Assembly (NCBI RefSeq): GCF_000312105.1
Contig: NZ_HE978636.1
Span: 306,025 to 370,024, forward strand
Length of the DNA: 64,000 nt
Direction of reading: 5' to 3'
DNA from: Aeromicrobium massiliense JC14
GTDB lineage: Bacteria; Actinomycetota; Actinomycetes; Propionibacteriales; Nocardioidaceae
Positions 36,324 to 44,574 of this stretch are shown one piece after another. A program made the translations under genes and the position numbers. Position 1 is the stretch's first letter, and each line of letters starts with the position of its first letter. Under the pieces are notes generated by a model. It was not told where the DNA came from and searched no databases. It worked only from the letters and a program-made list of their open reading frames with translations.

Positions 36324-36905
36324 GTGCCGAGCCCGTACCGCGAGGTGCCCACCCTGCTCGTGGTGACGCCGCTCGCCGCGCTCGTCCTGGCCCTGCTGCT
36401 GGCCCAGCTGCGCCGGCGAGGCGCCCTGACCGTCCTGCGCGCGCTGGTCGCGCTCGCGACGTGCGTCTACCTGGCGGGCGTCGTGGCCAACACCGTCCTG
36501 CCGATCTACCTCGACAAGCCGGCGAGCGGCCTGCCGTGGCACGCGTACCTGAACCTGCGGCCGCTGACCGGCACGGACGTCGCGGACATGCTGCAGAACG
36601 TCCTCGTGTTCGTCCCGCTCGGTGTGCTGCTGCCGCTCGTCACCCGGCTCCGGTCCGTCCCCGCGGTCGCGCTGGGCGGTCTCGCGCTCAGCCTGGCGAT
36701 GGAGCTGGCCCAGCTGGCGAACTCGGTCAGCGGGCACGGCGGGCACGTCGCCGACGTCAACGACCTGCTGGCCAACACGCTGGGCGCCCCGCTCGGCTAC
36801 CTGCTGCTGCGGCTGGTCGAGCGGGCTCCGGGCGGCCGTCGCCTGGTGCGTGCCGCCACGTGGCCCCCGCCCGCCGATCGACGCCCGGCCACCACCGTCC
36901 GCTGA
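36324..36905 (+). CDS. VanZ family membrane protein
   Basis: 193 residues with about four helices: PTLLVVTPLAALVLALLLAQL, VLRALVALATCVYLAGVVANTVLP, the VLVFVPLGVLLPLVTRL segment following the family motif NLRPLTGTDVADMLQNV, and GLALSLAMELAQLA with DVNDLLANTLGAPLGYLLLR. VanZ proteins are linked to low-level teicoplanin resistance in enterococci, but in soil actinobacteria they are usually housekeeping membrane proteins of unknown role. GTG start at 36324 behind a GGGAG site. Flanked on both sides by the same terminator stem. Confidence 0.82.
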   Translation: MPSPYREVPTLLVVTPLAALVLALLLAQLRRRGALTVLRALVALATCVYLAGVVANTVLPIYLDKPASGLPWHAYLNLRPLTGTDVADMLQNVLVFVPLGVLLPLVTRLRSVPAVALGGLALSLAMELAQLANSVSGHGGHVADVNDLLANTLGAPLGYLLLRLVERAPGGRRLVRAATWPPPADRRPATTVR

Positions 36906-36907
36906 CA

Positions 36908-36945
36908 CGACGAAGGGCACCTCCCGCGGGAGGTGCCCTTCGTCG
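36908..36945. terminator. Bidirectional terminator between vanZ and hemB
   Basis: A perfect 17-bp stem (36908-36924 with 36929-36945) and the loop cgcg, between two convergent genes. The 14-bp core is identical to the hairpin at 36218-36249. Confidence 0.88.
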
Positions 36946-36956
36946 GGCCGTGGCGG

Positions 36957-37940
36957 TCAGCGCAGCCGGCGCGCGACCTCGGTGGCCCAGTAGGTGAGGA
37001 TGATGTCCGACCCGGCGCGGCGCATCGACAGCAGCACCTCGTCGATCGTCCGCTCCCGGTCGATCCAGCCGTTCTGAGCGGCCGCCTCGACCATCGCCAT
37101 CTCGCCCGAGACGTTGTACGCGGCGACCGGCAGGTCGACCGCGGCGCGGACGTCGGCGATCAGGTCCAGGTACGACAGCGCCGGCTTCACCATGACGATG
37201 TCGGCGCCCTCGGCGACGTCGAGCAGGGTCTCGCGCAGCGCCTCGCGGGCGTTGGCCGGGTCCTGCTGGTACGTCTTGCGGTCGCCGGTCAACGACGAGT
37301 CCACCGCCTCGCGGAACGGCCCGTAGAAGGCTGAGGCGTACTTCGCCGCGTAGGCCATGATCACGGTCTCGTCGTGCCCGGCCTCATCAAGAGCCGCGCG
37401 AATAGCACCGACTTGACCATCCATCATGCCGCTCGGACCGACCACGTGAGCGCCGGCCTCGGCCTGCGCCACGCCCATGCGGGCGTAGATCTCGACCGTG
37501 GCGTCGTTGTCGACCCGGCCCTTCGCGTCGAGCACGCCGCAGTGGCCGTGGTCGGTGAACTCGTCCAGGCACAGGTCGCTCATGACCAGCAGGTCGTCGC
37601 CGACCTCGGCCCGCGCGTCGGCGATGGCGACGTTGAGGATGCCCTGCGGGTCCAGCGCGCCGGAGCCCTCGGCGTCCTTGTGCTCGGGCACGCCGAACAG
37701 CATGACGCCGCCGAGGCCGAGCTCGGCCGCCTCGGCGTAGACCGCCTTGGCCGACTCACGGGTGTGCTGGACGACGCCGGGCATGCTCGCGATCGGACGC
37801 GGCTCGGACAGCCCCTCCGCCACGAACATGGGCAGCAGGAGCTGGCTGGGCTGCAGGTACGTCTCGCGCACCAGCCGCCGCATCGCCGGCGACTGGCGCA
37901 GGCGACGCGGACGGACGACGGGCGGCTCCCAGTCGCTCAT
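36957..37940 (-). CDS. hemB: Porphobilinogen synthase (5-aminolevulinate dehydratase)
   Basis: Condenses two 5-aminolevulinate molecules; 327 residues. The Schiff-base lysines are in [19 protein letters not shown] and [15 protein letters not shown]. The metal-binding stretch reads [14 protein letters not shown]: first and third cysteines are kept, but the middle Cys of the zinc enzymes (DxCxC) is Asp, between the zinc form and the magnesium form. The N-terminal [20 protein letters not shown] is typical. One base separates it from hemD. Confidence 0.94.
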   Translation of the reverse strand: MSDWEPPVVRPRRLRQSPAMRRLVRETYLQPSQLLLPMFVAEGLSEPRPIASMPGVVQHTRESAKAVYAEAAELGLGGVMLFGVPEHKDAEGSGALDPQGILNVAIADARAEVGDDLLVMSDLCLDEFTDHGHCGVLDAKGRVDNDATVEIYARMGVAQAEAGAHVVGPSGMMDGQVGAIRAALDEAGHDETVIMAYAAKYASAFYGPFREAVDSSLTGDRKTYQQDPANAREALRETLLDVAEGADIVMVKPALSYLDLIADVRAAVDLPVAAYNVSGEMAMVEAAAQNGWIDRERTIDEVLLSMRRAGSDIILTYWATEVARRLR

Positions 37941-37941
37941 G

Positions 37942-39567
37942 TCAGGCCTTGCGGCGCGACGACGGGCGGCGGTAGGAGGGCTTGGTGACCGGCTCGCCCG
38001 CGGCGACCTGGGCGTCGCGACGCTCGGCGCCGAAGGTGGCCAGCGCGTCGGCCAGCACCTCCACCGAGGGCGACTCGGCGACGACGTCGACGCGCAGGCC
38101 GTGCTCCTCGGCGGTCTTCGCCGTGGCCGGGCCGATGCACGCGATGATCGTCGACGTGTGCGGCTTGCCGGCGATGCCGACGAGGTTGCGCACGGTCGAG
38201 GACGACGTGAACATCACCGCGTCGAACTTGCCGGTCTTGATCGCCTCACGGGTCGGCGCCGGCGGCGGCGAGGCGCGCACGGTGCGGTAGGCCGTGACGT
38301 CGTCGACCTCCCAGCCGAGCTCGACCAGGCCCGCGACGAGCGTCTCGGTCGCGATGTCGGCGCGCGGCAGGAAGACCCGGTTGATCGGGTCGAGCATCTC
38401 GTCGTACGGCGGCCAGTCCTCGAGCAGGCCGGCGGCCGACTGCTCGCCGCTGGGGATGAGGTCGGGACGGATGCCCCACTCGGCGATCGCCTGGGCGGTC
38501 TTGTCACCGACGGCGGCGATCTTCAGGCCCGAGAACGAGCGGGCGTCCAGGCCGTACTCGTCGAACTTCTCGCGCACGGCCTTGACCGCGTTGACGCTGG
38601 TGAAGGCGACCCACTCGTAGCGGCCCTCGACCAGGCCACGGATGGCCTTGTCGACCTGCTGCGGGTTGCGCGGCGGCTCGACCGAGATGGTGGGGACCTC
38701 CTCGGAGACCGCGCCGTACATGCGCAGACGGCTCGACAGGCCCGCGGCCTGCTCCTTGGTGCGCGGCACCAGGATGCGCCAGCCGTACAGCGGCTTGGTC
38801 TCGAACCAGGACAGCACCTCGCGCATCTCGACGACCTCGCCGACCACGACGACGGCCGGGCCGGTGACGGCCTTGGCGTCGGCGGCGACGTCGGCCAGGG
38901 TCGACACGACGGTCGACTGCTCGGTCGTGGTGCCCACGCAGGTCACCGCGACCGGGGTCGTGGCCGGGCGGCCGGACTCGATCAGCGCCGCCGAGACCTC
39001 GCCGAGGCGGCCGAGCGCGTCCAGCAGGACGATCGTGTCGGCCCCCTGGTGCGCGCTGAGGTCGATCGCGTTGTCGGCGACGTCGACGACGGCCACGCCA
39101 CGCTGGGACTTGGTCGTCAGCGGCACGCCCGCGTACGTCGGCACGGCCGTGGCCGAGGAGACGCCGGGGACGACCTCGAACGCGATGCCGGCCTTGGCGC
39201 AGGCCGCGGCCTCCTCGGGCCCGGTGCCGTAGGTGAACGGGTCACCGGTGAGCAGCCGGACGACGCGCGCGCCGGTCTTGGCGTGCTTGACGACGAGCTT
39301 GGCCCGGGCCGCGTGCGGCATCGGGGCACCGTCGGCGGTGGTGCCGCCCTCGACGACCTCGGCGCCGTTGGTCACCAGGGCGGCCTGCTCGGGCGCCTCG
39401 ATGATCACGACCTCGGCGGCCTCGAGCAGCTCGGCCGCACGGACCGTCAGCAGGCTGACGTCGCCGGGGCCCGCACCGACGAAGCTCACCTGGCCCTGCG
39501 GAGCAGGACGCGAGGCGGGAGCGGCGGTCGGCACCGCGGGCTCGGGCGTGGCGATGGTGCTAGTCAC
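37942..39567 (-). CDS. hemD: Fused uroporphyrinogen-III C-methyltransferase / uroporphyrinogen-III synthase
   Basis: 541 residues in two parts. Residues ~25-260 are a SUMT/CysG-A type methyltransferase ([55 protein letters not shown]). Residues ~265-520 are uroporphyrinogen-III synthase ([62 protein letters not shown]). This fusion is normal in actinobacteria. In the methyltransferase part the usual FGRGGEE loop reads YGTGPEE, so activity there should not be assumed. GTG start at 39567 behind AGGAAG. A basic tail (RRPSSRRKA) ends it. Confidence 0.92.
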   Translation of the reverse strand: MTSTIATPEPAVPTAAPASRPAPQGQVSFVGAGPGDVSLLTVRAAELLEAAEVVIIEAPEQAALVTNGAEVVEGGTTADGAPMPHAARAKLVVKHAKTGARVVRLLTGDPFTYGTGPEEAAACAKAGIAFEVVPGVSSATAVPTYAGVPLTTKSQRGVAVVDVADNAIDLSAHQGADTIVLLDALGRLGEVSAALIESGRPATTPVAVTCVGTTTEQSTVVSTLADVAADAKAVTGPAVVVVGEVVEMREVLSWFETKPLYGWRILVPRTKEQAAGLSSRLRMYGAVSEEVPTISVEPPRNPQQVDKAIRGLVEGRYEWVAFTSVNAVKAVREKFDEYGLDARSFSGLKIAAVGDKTAQAIAEWGIRPDLIPSGEQSAAGLLEDWPPYDEMLDPINRVFLPRADIATETLVAGLVELGWEVDDVTAYRTVRASPPPAPTREAIKTGKFDAVMFTSSSTVRNLVGIAGKPHTSTIIACIGPATAKTAEEHGLRVDVVAESPSVEVLADALATFGAERRDAQVAAGEPVTKPSYRRPSSRRKA

Positions 39568-39594
39568 AGTCTTCTCTTCCTGGTCTGCCGGGTA

Positions 39595-40515
39595 TCAGGA
39601 GACGGCCACGAGCGTGGCGGCGCCTTCGGCGAGCAGCTCGGCAGCGAGCCGCTCCCCGACCTCGGCGGGATCGGCGAGCGATCCCGTCGTGGACATGCGG
39701 ATGGTTCGGGCTCCGGTGAGGTCCCCGACGACGGCCCGGAGCCACAGCTCCTCGCCGTCGTCGCCGGAGACCACCTCGGCGAGTGCGCCCACGGGGGCGC
39801 TGCAGCCGGCCTCGAGCACCGCCAGCAGGCGGCGCTCGGCGGTGACGGCTGCCCGGGTGTCGGCGTGGTCGAGCTGCCCGAGCAGCTCCGCCGTCTTCTG
39901 GTCGTCGACGCGGCACTCGACCGCGAGCGCGCCCTGCCCGGGGGCGGGGAGCACCTGGATCGGGTCGAGCACCTCGGTCGCCTCGTCCTCGCGGCCCAGG
40001 CGCAGCAGCCCGGCCCGGGCGAGGACGACCGCGTCGAGGTCACCGTCGGTGACCTTGGCGATGCGCGTGTCGACGTTGCCGCGCACCCCCACGAGCTCGA
40101 TGCCCAGCCCGAGCGCGGACAGCTGCGCGACCCGGCGCGGGGCGCCGGTGCCCACGCGGGAGCCGGCCGGCAGCTCGCCGAGCGTGAGTCCGTCACGGGC
40201 GACGATGACGTCGCGGACGTCCTCGCGCTCGGGGATGGCCGCCAGCGTCAGGCGCTCGTCGGGGTAGGTCGGGATGTCCTTGAGCGAGTGCACGGCGAAG
40301 TCGACCTCGCCGGAGGCGAGCACCTCGCGCAGCTCGGCGACGAAGACGCCCGCGCCACCGGCCTCGACGAGGGGCGTGCGCGTGCGGTCACCCTCGGTGG
40401 AGACCGGCACGACCTCGACGTCGACGCCGGTGACCTCGGTGAGTCGGGCGGCGAAGGCGCCGGACTGGGCCAGCGCCAGGCGGCTCGCCCGGGTGCCCAT
40501 GCGCAGGGTCGTCAC
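39595..40515 (-). CDS. hemC: Hydroxymethylbilane synthase (porphobilinogen deaminase)
   Basis: Polymerises four porphobilinogens; 306 residues. RMGTRASRLALAQSG at the N-terminus, the substrate-binding VAELREVLASGEVDFAVHSLKDIP, TGAPRRVAQL, the PAPGQGALAVECR motif, and the dipyrromethane-cofactor Cys in LLAVLEAGCSAPVGALA. GTG start overlapping the hemA TGA. Complete and typical. Confidence 0.95.
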   Translation of the reverse strand: MTTLRMGTRASRLALAQSGAFAARLTEVTGVDVEVVPVSTEGDRTRTPLVEAGGAGVFVAELREVLASGEVDFAVHSLKDIPTYPDERLTLAAIPEREDVRDVIVARDGLTLGELPAGSRVGTGAPRRVAQLSALGLGIELVGVRGNVDTRIAKVTDGDLDAVVLARAGLLRLGREDEATEVLDPIQVLPAPGQGALAVECRVDDQKTAELLGQLDHADTRAAVTAERRLLAVLEAGCSAPVGALAEVVSGDDGEELWLRAVVGDLTGARTIRMSTTGSLADPAEVGERLAAELLAEGAATLVAVS

Positions 40516-41828
40516 GCGCCCTCACCCGCCTTGTCGGCCTTGTCGCCCGAGCGCTTCGTGACCGCGGCGATGGCTGCCGGGTCGAGCGCGAACAGGTCGG
40601 CCAGGGCGTCGGCGTAGGTCAGGCCGCCGTCGCCGTCGACGAGCTGCTGCACCCGGACGGTCGGGGCGTGCAGGATCTTGTCGGCGACCCGGTTGACGGT
40701 GTGCCGCACCTCGGCGAGCACCTCGTCGCTCACGTCGTTGCGGCGGGCGAAGCGCTCCATCTCGGCGCTCACGATCTCGGTGGCCATCGTGCGCAGCGCG
40801 ACGACGGTCGGCGTGACGCGCGCGGCGGCCTTGGCGGCCAGGAAGGCCTCGACCTCGGCGTCGACGATCGACCGCACCGCGGTGACGTCCTGCGCCGCGG
40901 CCGTGTCGGAGCCGCGCTCGGCGAGCAGCGCGATGTCGACGAGCGTGACGCCGGCCATGTCGGCGACCGTGGCGTCGACGTCGCGCGGCAGCGCCATGTC
41001 GATGAGCGTCATCGGCCGTCCGTCGTGCTGGGCGCGCTCGATCCGCTCGCGGTCGAGCACCAGCCCGCTGGCGCCGGTGCACGTGATGACGACGTCGGCG
41101 TGGTGCAGCTCGTTGTCGAGCGAGCCCCAGCGCACGGCGCCGACGCCGTAGGTCTCGACGAGCTCATAGGCGCGCTGGTACGTGCGGTTGGCGACCATGA
41201 TGCGGGCGTTGCTGACGCCGGACTCGACCAGCGTCTTGACCGCCAGGCTCGACATCGTGCCCGCGCCGATGACCAGGAAACGGGTCTCGGGGTCGTGCAC
41301 GACGTGGCCCGCAGCGTCCAGCGACGCGGTGACGATCGAGGGGCCGAGCAGGTCGATGCCGGTCTCGGCGTGGCCCCGCTTGCCGATGCGCAGCGCCTGC
41401 TGGAACAGCGTGTTGAGCGCCGAGCCGACCGTGGACTCGTCCTGGCCGAGCTGCAGCGCGTCGCGCACCTGGCCCAGGATCTGGCTCTCGCCGATGATCA
41501 TCGAGTCCAGGCCGGCGGCCACCTCGAACAGGTGGGCCACGGCGGCGTCGTCGTAGTGGACGTAGGCGTGCCGGACGAACGCGTCACGGTCGAGGCCGGC
41601 GTGCTCGGCGAGCAGCGTCGAGACCTCCTCGACGGCGCCGTGGAAGCGCTCGGCCTCCACGTAGACCTCGACCCGGTTGCACGTCGACACGACCGCGGCC
41701 TCGGAGACGTACGGGGTCTCCAGCGCGCGGTGCGACAGCTTGACGACGGACTCCGTGTCGAGCGAGACCCGCTCCAGCAGCTCGATCGGCGCGGTCTTGT
41801 GGGACAGCCCCACGACCAGCACGCTCAT
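40512..41828 (-). CDS. hemA: Glutamyl-tRNA reductase
   Basis: First step of C5-pathway tetrapyrrole synthesis, reducing glutamyl-tRNA to glutamate-1-semialdehyde. 438 residues: GLSHKTAPIELLERV, the catalytic Cys50 in VVSTCNRVEVYVE, the GESQILGQVRDAL motif, the NADPH Rossmann LVIGAGTMSSLAVKTL and the C-terminal dimerisation helices (ERFARRNDVSDEVLAEVRHTVNR). The ATG at 41828 overlaps the stop of the 27-codon ORF (ATGA), so its translation is coupled to that ORF and not directly to rex. Confidence 0.96.
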   Translation of the reverse strand: MSVLVVGLSHKTAPIELLERVSLDTESVVKLSHRALETPYVSEAAVVSTCNRVEVYVEAERFHGAVEEVSTLLAEHAGLDRDAFVRHAYVHYDDAAVAHLFEVAAGLDSMIIGESQILGQVRDALQLGQDESTVGSALNTLFQQALRIGKRGHAETGIDLLGPSIVTASLDAAGHVVHDPETRFLVIGAGTMSSLAVKTLVESGVSNARIMVANRTYQRAYELVETYGVGAVRWGSLDNELHHADVVITCTGASGLVLDRERIERAQHDGRPMTLIDMALPRDVDATVADMAGVTLVDIALLAERGSDTAAAQDVTAVRSIVDAEVEAFLAAKAAARVTPTVVALRTMATEIVSAEMERFARRNDVSDEVLAEVRHTVNRVADKILHAPTVRVQQLVDGDGGLTYADALADLFALDPAAIAAVTKRSGDKADKAGEGA

Positions 41829-41908
41829 CGGCGCACCTCCGTGAAGATCGAACGGTACGGACGTCCGCCGATGACAGCGCTGATCGTTCGCTCGCTGCGC
41901 TCGCTCAT
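41825..41908 (-). CDS. 27-codon ORF bridging rex and hemA (copy B)
   Basis: ATG overlaps the rex TGA (ATGA) and the TGA overlaps the hemA ATG (ATGA). The product would begin MSERSERT, vary in the middle (ISAVIGG) and end RPYRSIFTEVRR. Same length as copy A at ccdA/resB. A block of 28 bases at the 3' end differs from copy A at a single base and contains ACGGAGG, the probable ribosome site of hemA. The 5' block GAGCG-AGCGAGCGAAC is the kind of GCTCGC-rich sequence frequent at actinobacterial gene ends. I recognise no family. Confidence 0.45.
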   Translation of the reverse strand: MSERSERTISAVIGGRPYRSIFTEVRR

Positions 41909-42600
41909 ACCTGCACCTCCAGCACGGGGTCGAGGGACGAGCCGGCCTTGCGCTGCTCGTGGTACGCCAGGATCTGCAGCTCGATCGACAGGTCGACCTT
42001 GCGCACGTCGACGTTGTCCGGGACGTCGAGCACGACCGGCGCGAAGTTGAGGATGCTCGTGACGCCGGCGGCGACCAGCGCGTCGGCCACGTCCTGGGCG
42101 GCCTCGGCCGGCGTCGCGATGATGCCGATCGAGATGCCGCGCTCGGCCACGACGGCGGGCAGGTCGGCCATGGCGCTGACGGTCAGGCCGGCGACCGTGG
42201 TGCCCACGCGGGCCGGGTCGGCGTCCACGAGCGCGGCGACGTGGATGCCGCGCGGCGTGAAGCCCTGGTAGTTCGACAGCGCCTGGCCCAGGTTGCCGAC
42301 GCCGACGAGCACGACGGCCCACTCCTGGGTCTGGCCGATCTCGCGGGCGATCTGGTAGCGCAGGTACTCGACCTCGTAGCCGACGCCGCGGGTGCCGTAG
42401 GAGCCCAGGTACGACAGGTCCTTGCGCAGCTTCGCGGGGTTGACCCCGGCCGCGGACGAGAGGTCCTGCGACGAGCAGGTGGCGACGCCCTGGTCGGAGA
42501 GCTCGGTGAGGGCACGCAGGTACAGCGGGAGCCGAGCGACCGTCGCGTCGGGGACGCCGCGGTCGGACGCACCTCCGCGGGGGGTTCTCAAGACTGTCAC
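41905..42600 (-). CDS. rex: Redox-sensing transcriptional repressor Rex
   Basis: DNA-binding repressor released by NADH; controls respiratory genes. 231 residues: an N-terminal winged helix (ARLPLYLRALTELSDQGV, ELSSAAGVNPAKLRKDLSYLGSYGTRG-type block, seen here as SSAAGVNPAKLRKDLS), then an NAD(H) Rossmann domain VVLVGVGNLGQALSNY, and the swapped C-terminal helix. I chose the GTG at 42600, which has AGGAG five bases upstream; a TTG eight codons earlier lacks support. It heads the rex-hemACDB operon and its promoter carries a Rex box, so it should repress itself. Confidence 0.93.
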   Translation of the reverse strand: MTVLRTPRGGASDRGVPDATVARLPLYLRALTELSDQGVATCSSQDLSSAAGVNPAKLRKDLSYLGSYGTRGVGYEVEYLRYQIAREIGQTQEWAVVLVGVGNLGQALSNYQGFTPRGIHVAALVDADPARVGTTVAGLTVSAMADLPAVVAERGISIGIIATPAEAAQDVADALVAAGVTSILNFAPVVLDVPDNVDVRKVDLSIELQILAYHEQRKAGSSLDPVLEVQV

Positions 42601-42675
42601 GCTGCTCCTGCTCCGCCTGGTCAAGGGGGGCGGCCCGGGGATCGTCCGGGTCGGACCGGCGGTGTGCCGAGGTCC

Positions 42676-42704
42676 AGTTTAAGAGCTTGTGAACGCGGGA
42701 ACAA
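42676..42704 (-). promoter_or_regulatory. rex promoter with overlapping Rex box
   Basis: On the minus strand TTGTTC (-35, 42699-42704) and TAAACT (-10, 42676-42681) are 17 bases apart. The plus-strand sequence TTGTGAACGCGGGAACAA at 42687-42704 agrees with the streptomycete Rex consensus TGTGAACGCGTTCACA at 13 of 16 positions and covers the -35 and spacer. Bound Rex would block polymerase. The start codon is 75 bases downstream of the -10. Confidence 0.82.
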
Positions 42705-42732
42705 AATTGACGGATCCCGCCGAGCAGCCTAC

Positions 42733-42972
42733 TCAGGCGCGCAGGGCGGCCTGCAGGCGGGCGGGGTCGACCCGCCAGAAGTCGTGCTGACGGCCGTCGA
42801 CGAACGTCACGGGGATGTGCTCGCCGTGCTCGGCCATGAGGCGAGCGTCACCGGTGATGTCGACCACCTCGTAGCCGTCGCCGGTCTCGGCGCACACCGC
42901 GGCGATCGTCTCCTCGGCCAGCTCGCACAGGTGGCAGCCGGGCTTGCCGTACATGAGGACGCGCGCCGTCAC
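42733..42972 (-). CDS. Glutaredoxin family protein
   Basis: 79-residue thioredoxin-fold protein of the DUF836/Rv0508 type. N-terminal strand VLMYGKPGCHLC with the redox motif C13-H-L-C16, the cis-proline in HIPVTFVDG, and the DFWRVDPARLQAAL end. It lies just upstream of rex and its GTG overlaps the acyl-CoA synthetase stop. A disulfide reductase partner is unknown; mycothiol-linked redox work is possible in such organisms. Confidence 0.85.
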   Translation of the reverse strand: MTARVLMYGKPGCHLCELAEETIAAVCAETGDGYEVVDITGDARLMAEHGEHIPVTFVDGRQHDFWRVDPARLQAALRA

Positions 42973-44516
42973 GAGGCGTCACCGCTCGTCTCCTGACGGG
43001 CGAGGCTGCGCAGGCGGGCCTTGAGCACCTTGCCGTCCGGGCCGGTCGGCAGCTCGTCGACGACCAGCACCCGCGCCGGGTGCTTGAACCGGGCGAGGTT
43101 CTGCTCGCAGTGAGCCGCGACCCGCTGAGCCAGGCCGTCCGCGGCACCGGTCCTGGGCACGACGAACACGACGACCGCCTCGGTCGTGCGCGCGTCGGGC
43201 ACGCCGACGACGGCGGCCTGGGCGACACCGTCGACCTCGGCGGCGACGATCTCGACCTCCACCGGGTAGACGCTGAAGCCGGAGACCATGACGACCTCGC
43301 GGACGCGGTCCAGCACGGTGAGCCGGCCGTCGGCGTCGAGCATCCCGACGTCGCCGGTGCGGAGCCAGCCGTCGGCGTCCGGGCCGTCGGCGCCGTCGGG
43401 CCAGTAGCCGGTGAAGAGGTTGTCCCCGCGGACGCGGATCTCGCCGGGGTCGTCCGGTCCGGCGTCCTGGCCGGTCACGTCGACGACCCTGAGCTCGACT
43501 CCGGGCAGCGCGGGTCCGGCGTCACCGGGACGCGGCGTCGCGGGCTGCTCCCCGGTGACGGCGGTGAGCACCGGCCCGGCCTCGGTCAGGCCGTAGCCCA
43601 GCCCGACAGGGTGACCGCTCGCGCGGACGAACTCCTCGGCGACCTCGGGGTCGAGCAGGGCTCCGCCGCACATGACGGTGCGCACGGTCGCGAGCGACTC
43701 GCGCAGCTGCGGACGTCCGGACCAGTCGGCCACCAGCCGCGGCGAGAGCGGCACGAGCGTCACGCCCTGCTCGCGCACCGCCTCCAAGGCGCGCGCGGGG
43801 TCGGCGTGGTCGACGAGCACGCAGCGCGTCCCCTGACGCAGCGCCTGTCCGAGCACGGCGTTCAGCGCGTAGACGTGGAACAGCGGCAGGACGACCAGGC
43901 AGGTGTCGCCGTGGGTCATCACCGGCGGCTCGATCGCGGCCACCTGCTCGAGGTTGGCCACGAGGGCGCGGTGCGGCAGCATCGCCAGGCGCGGACGGCC
44001 GGTGCTGCCACCGGTCGCGAGCAGCACGGCGAGCATCTCGGGGTCGCGCGGCGCGACGGGAGCGGGACCGTCGGCGGTGCGCAGCGAGTCCCAGGACGTC
44101 TCGCCGCGCCGGGCCCGGGCGCCGACGACCACGAGGCCGCACTCGCGCTCGAGCTCGCGGTCGCGGGAGAGGGCGTCGCGCGCGGTGCGCAGCGCGGTGT
44201 CGTCGGCGACCACGAGGGACGCCGAGGAGTCGGCTAGCGCCTGCCGCAGGACCGCCGCCTCGGCGCGAGGCGCCAGCGGCACGGCCACCATGCCGACGCG
44301 CAGGACGGCCAGGTAGGCGGCGACGAGCTCGATCCGGTTCGTCATGGCCAGGGCGACGCGCTGGCCGGCGACGAGGCCGCGGGCACCGAGACCACGCGCG
44401 ACCTCGTCGACGAGCGCGTCGAGCTCGGCCCACGTCAGGCGCTCGTCCGCATGCACCATCGCGACGTCGTCGGGCCAGGCGCGGGAGGCCTCCCGGAGGT
44501 GGTCGCTGACGTTCAC
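42969..44516 (-). CDS. AMP-binding acyl-CoA synthetase (class I ligase)
   Basis: 515-residue ANL-superfamily enzyme. N-terminal LTWAELDALVDEVARGLGA, the phosphate-binding LLATGGSTGRPRLAMLPHR (A3 motif with GG in place of the usual SG), LPLFHVYALNAVL, GYGLTEAGP, the DGWLRTGDVGMLD hinge and the catalytic Lys in ELPTGPDGKVLKARLRSL. Most like medium- or long-chain fatty acid ligases. GTG start at 44516 or two codons earlier. Coupled to the glutaredoxin gene; a link between them is not obvious. Confidence 0.87.
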   Translation of the reverse strand: MNVSDHLREASRAWPDDVAMVHADERLTWAELDALVDEVARGLGARGLVAGQRVALAMTNRIELVAAYLAVLRVGMVAVPLAPRAEAAVLRQALADSSASLVVADDTALRTARDALSRDRELERECGLVVVGARARRGETSWDSLRTADGPAPVAPRDPEMLAVLLATGGSTGRPRLAMLPHRALVANLEQVAAIEPPVMTHGDTCLVVLPLFHVYALNAVLGQALRQGTRCVLVDHADPARALEAVREQGVTLVPLSPRLVADWSGRPQLRESLATVRTVMCGGALLDPEVAEEFVRASGHPVGLGYGLTEAGPVLTAVTGEQPATPRPGDAGPALPGVELRVVDVTGQDAGPDDPGEIRVRGDNLFTGYWPDGADGPDADGWLRTGDVGMLDADGRLTVLDRVREVVMVSGFSVYPVEVEIVAAEVDGVAQAAVVGVPDARTTEAVVVFVVPRTGAADGLAQRVAAHCEQNLARFKHPARVLVVDELPTGPDGKVLKARLRSLARQETSGDAS

Positions 44517-44574
44517 GGGCACGCCGCCAGTGTTCCACAGCCGCTGAGCCGGACCCCCCGGTACGGTCGTCGCC

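Noticed and set aside
41909-42322. Longer 165-codon frame including the 27-codon ORF at rex/hemA
   Set aside because: The upstream part is rex in another frame (Arg/Gly-rich). Only the 27 codons after the ATG that overlaps the rex stop resemble copy A.
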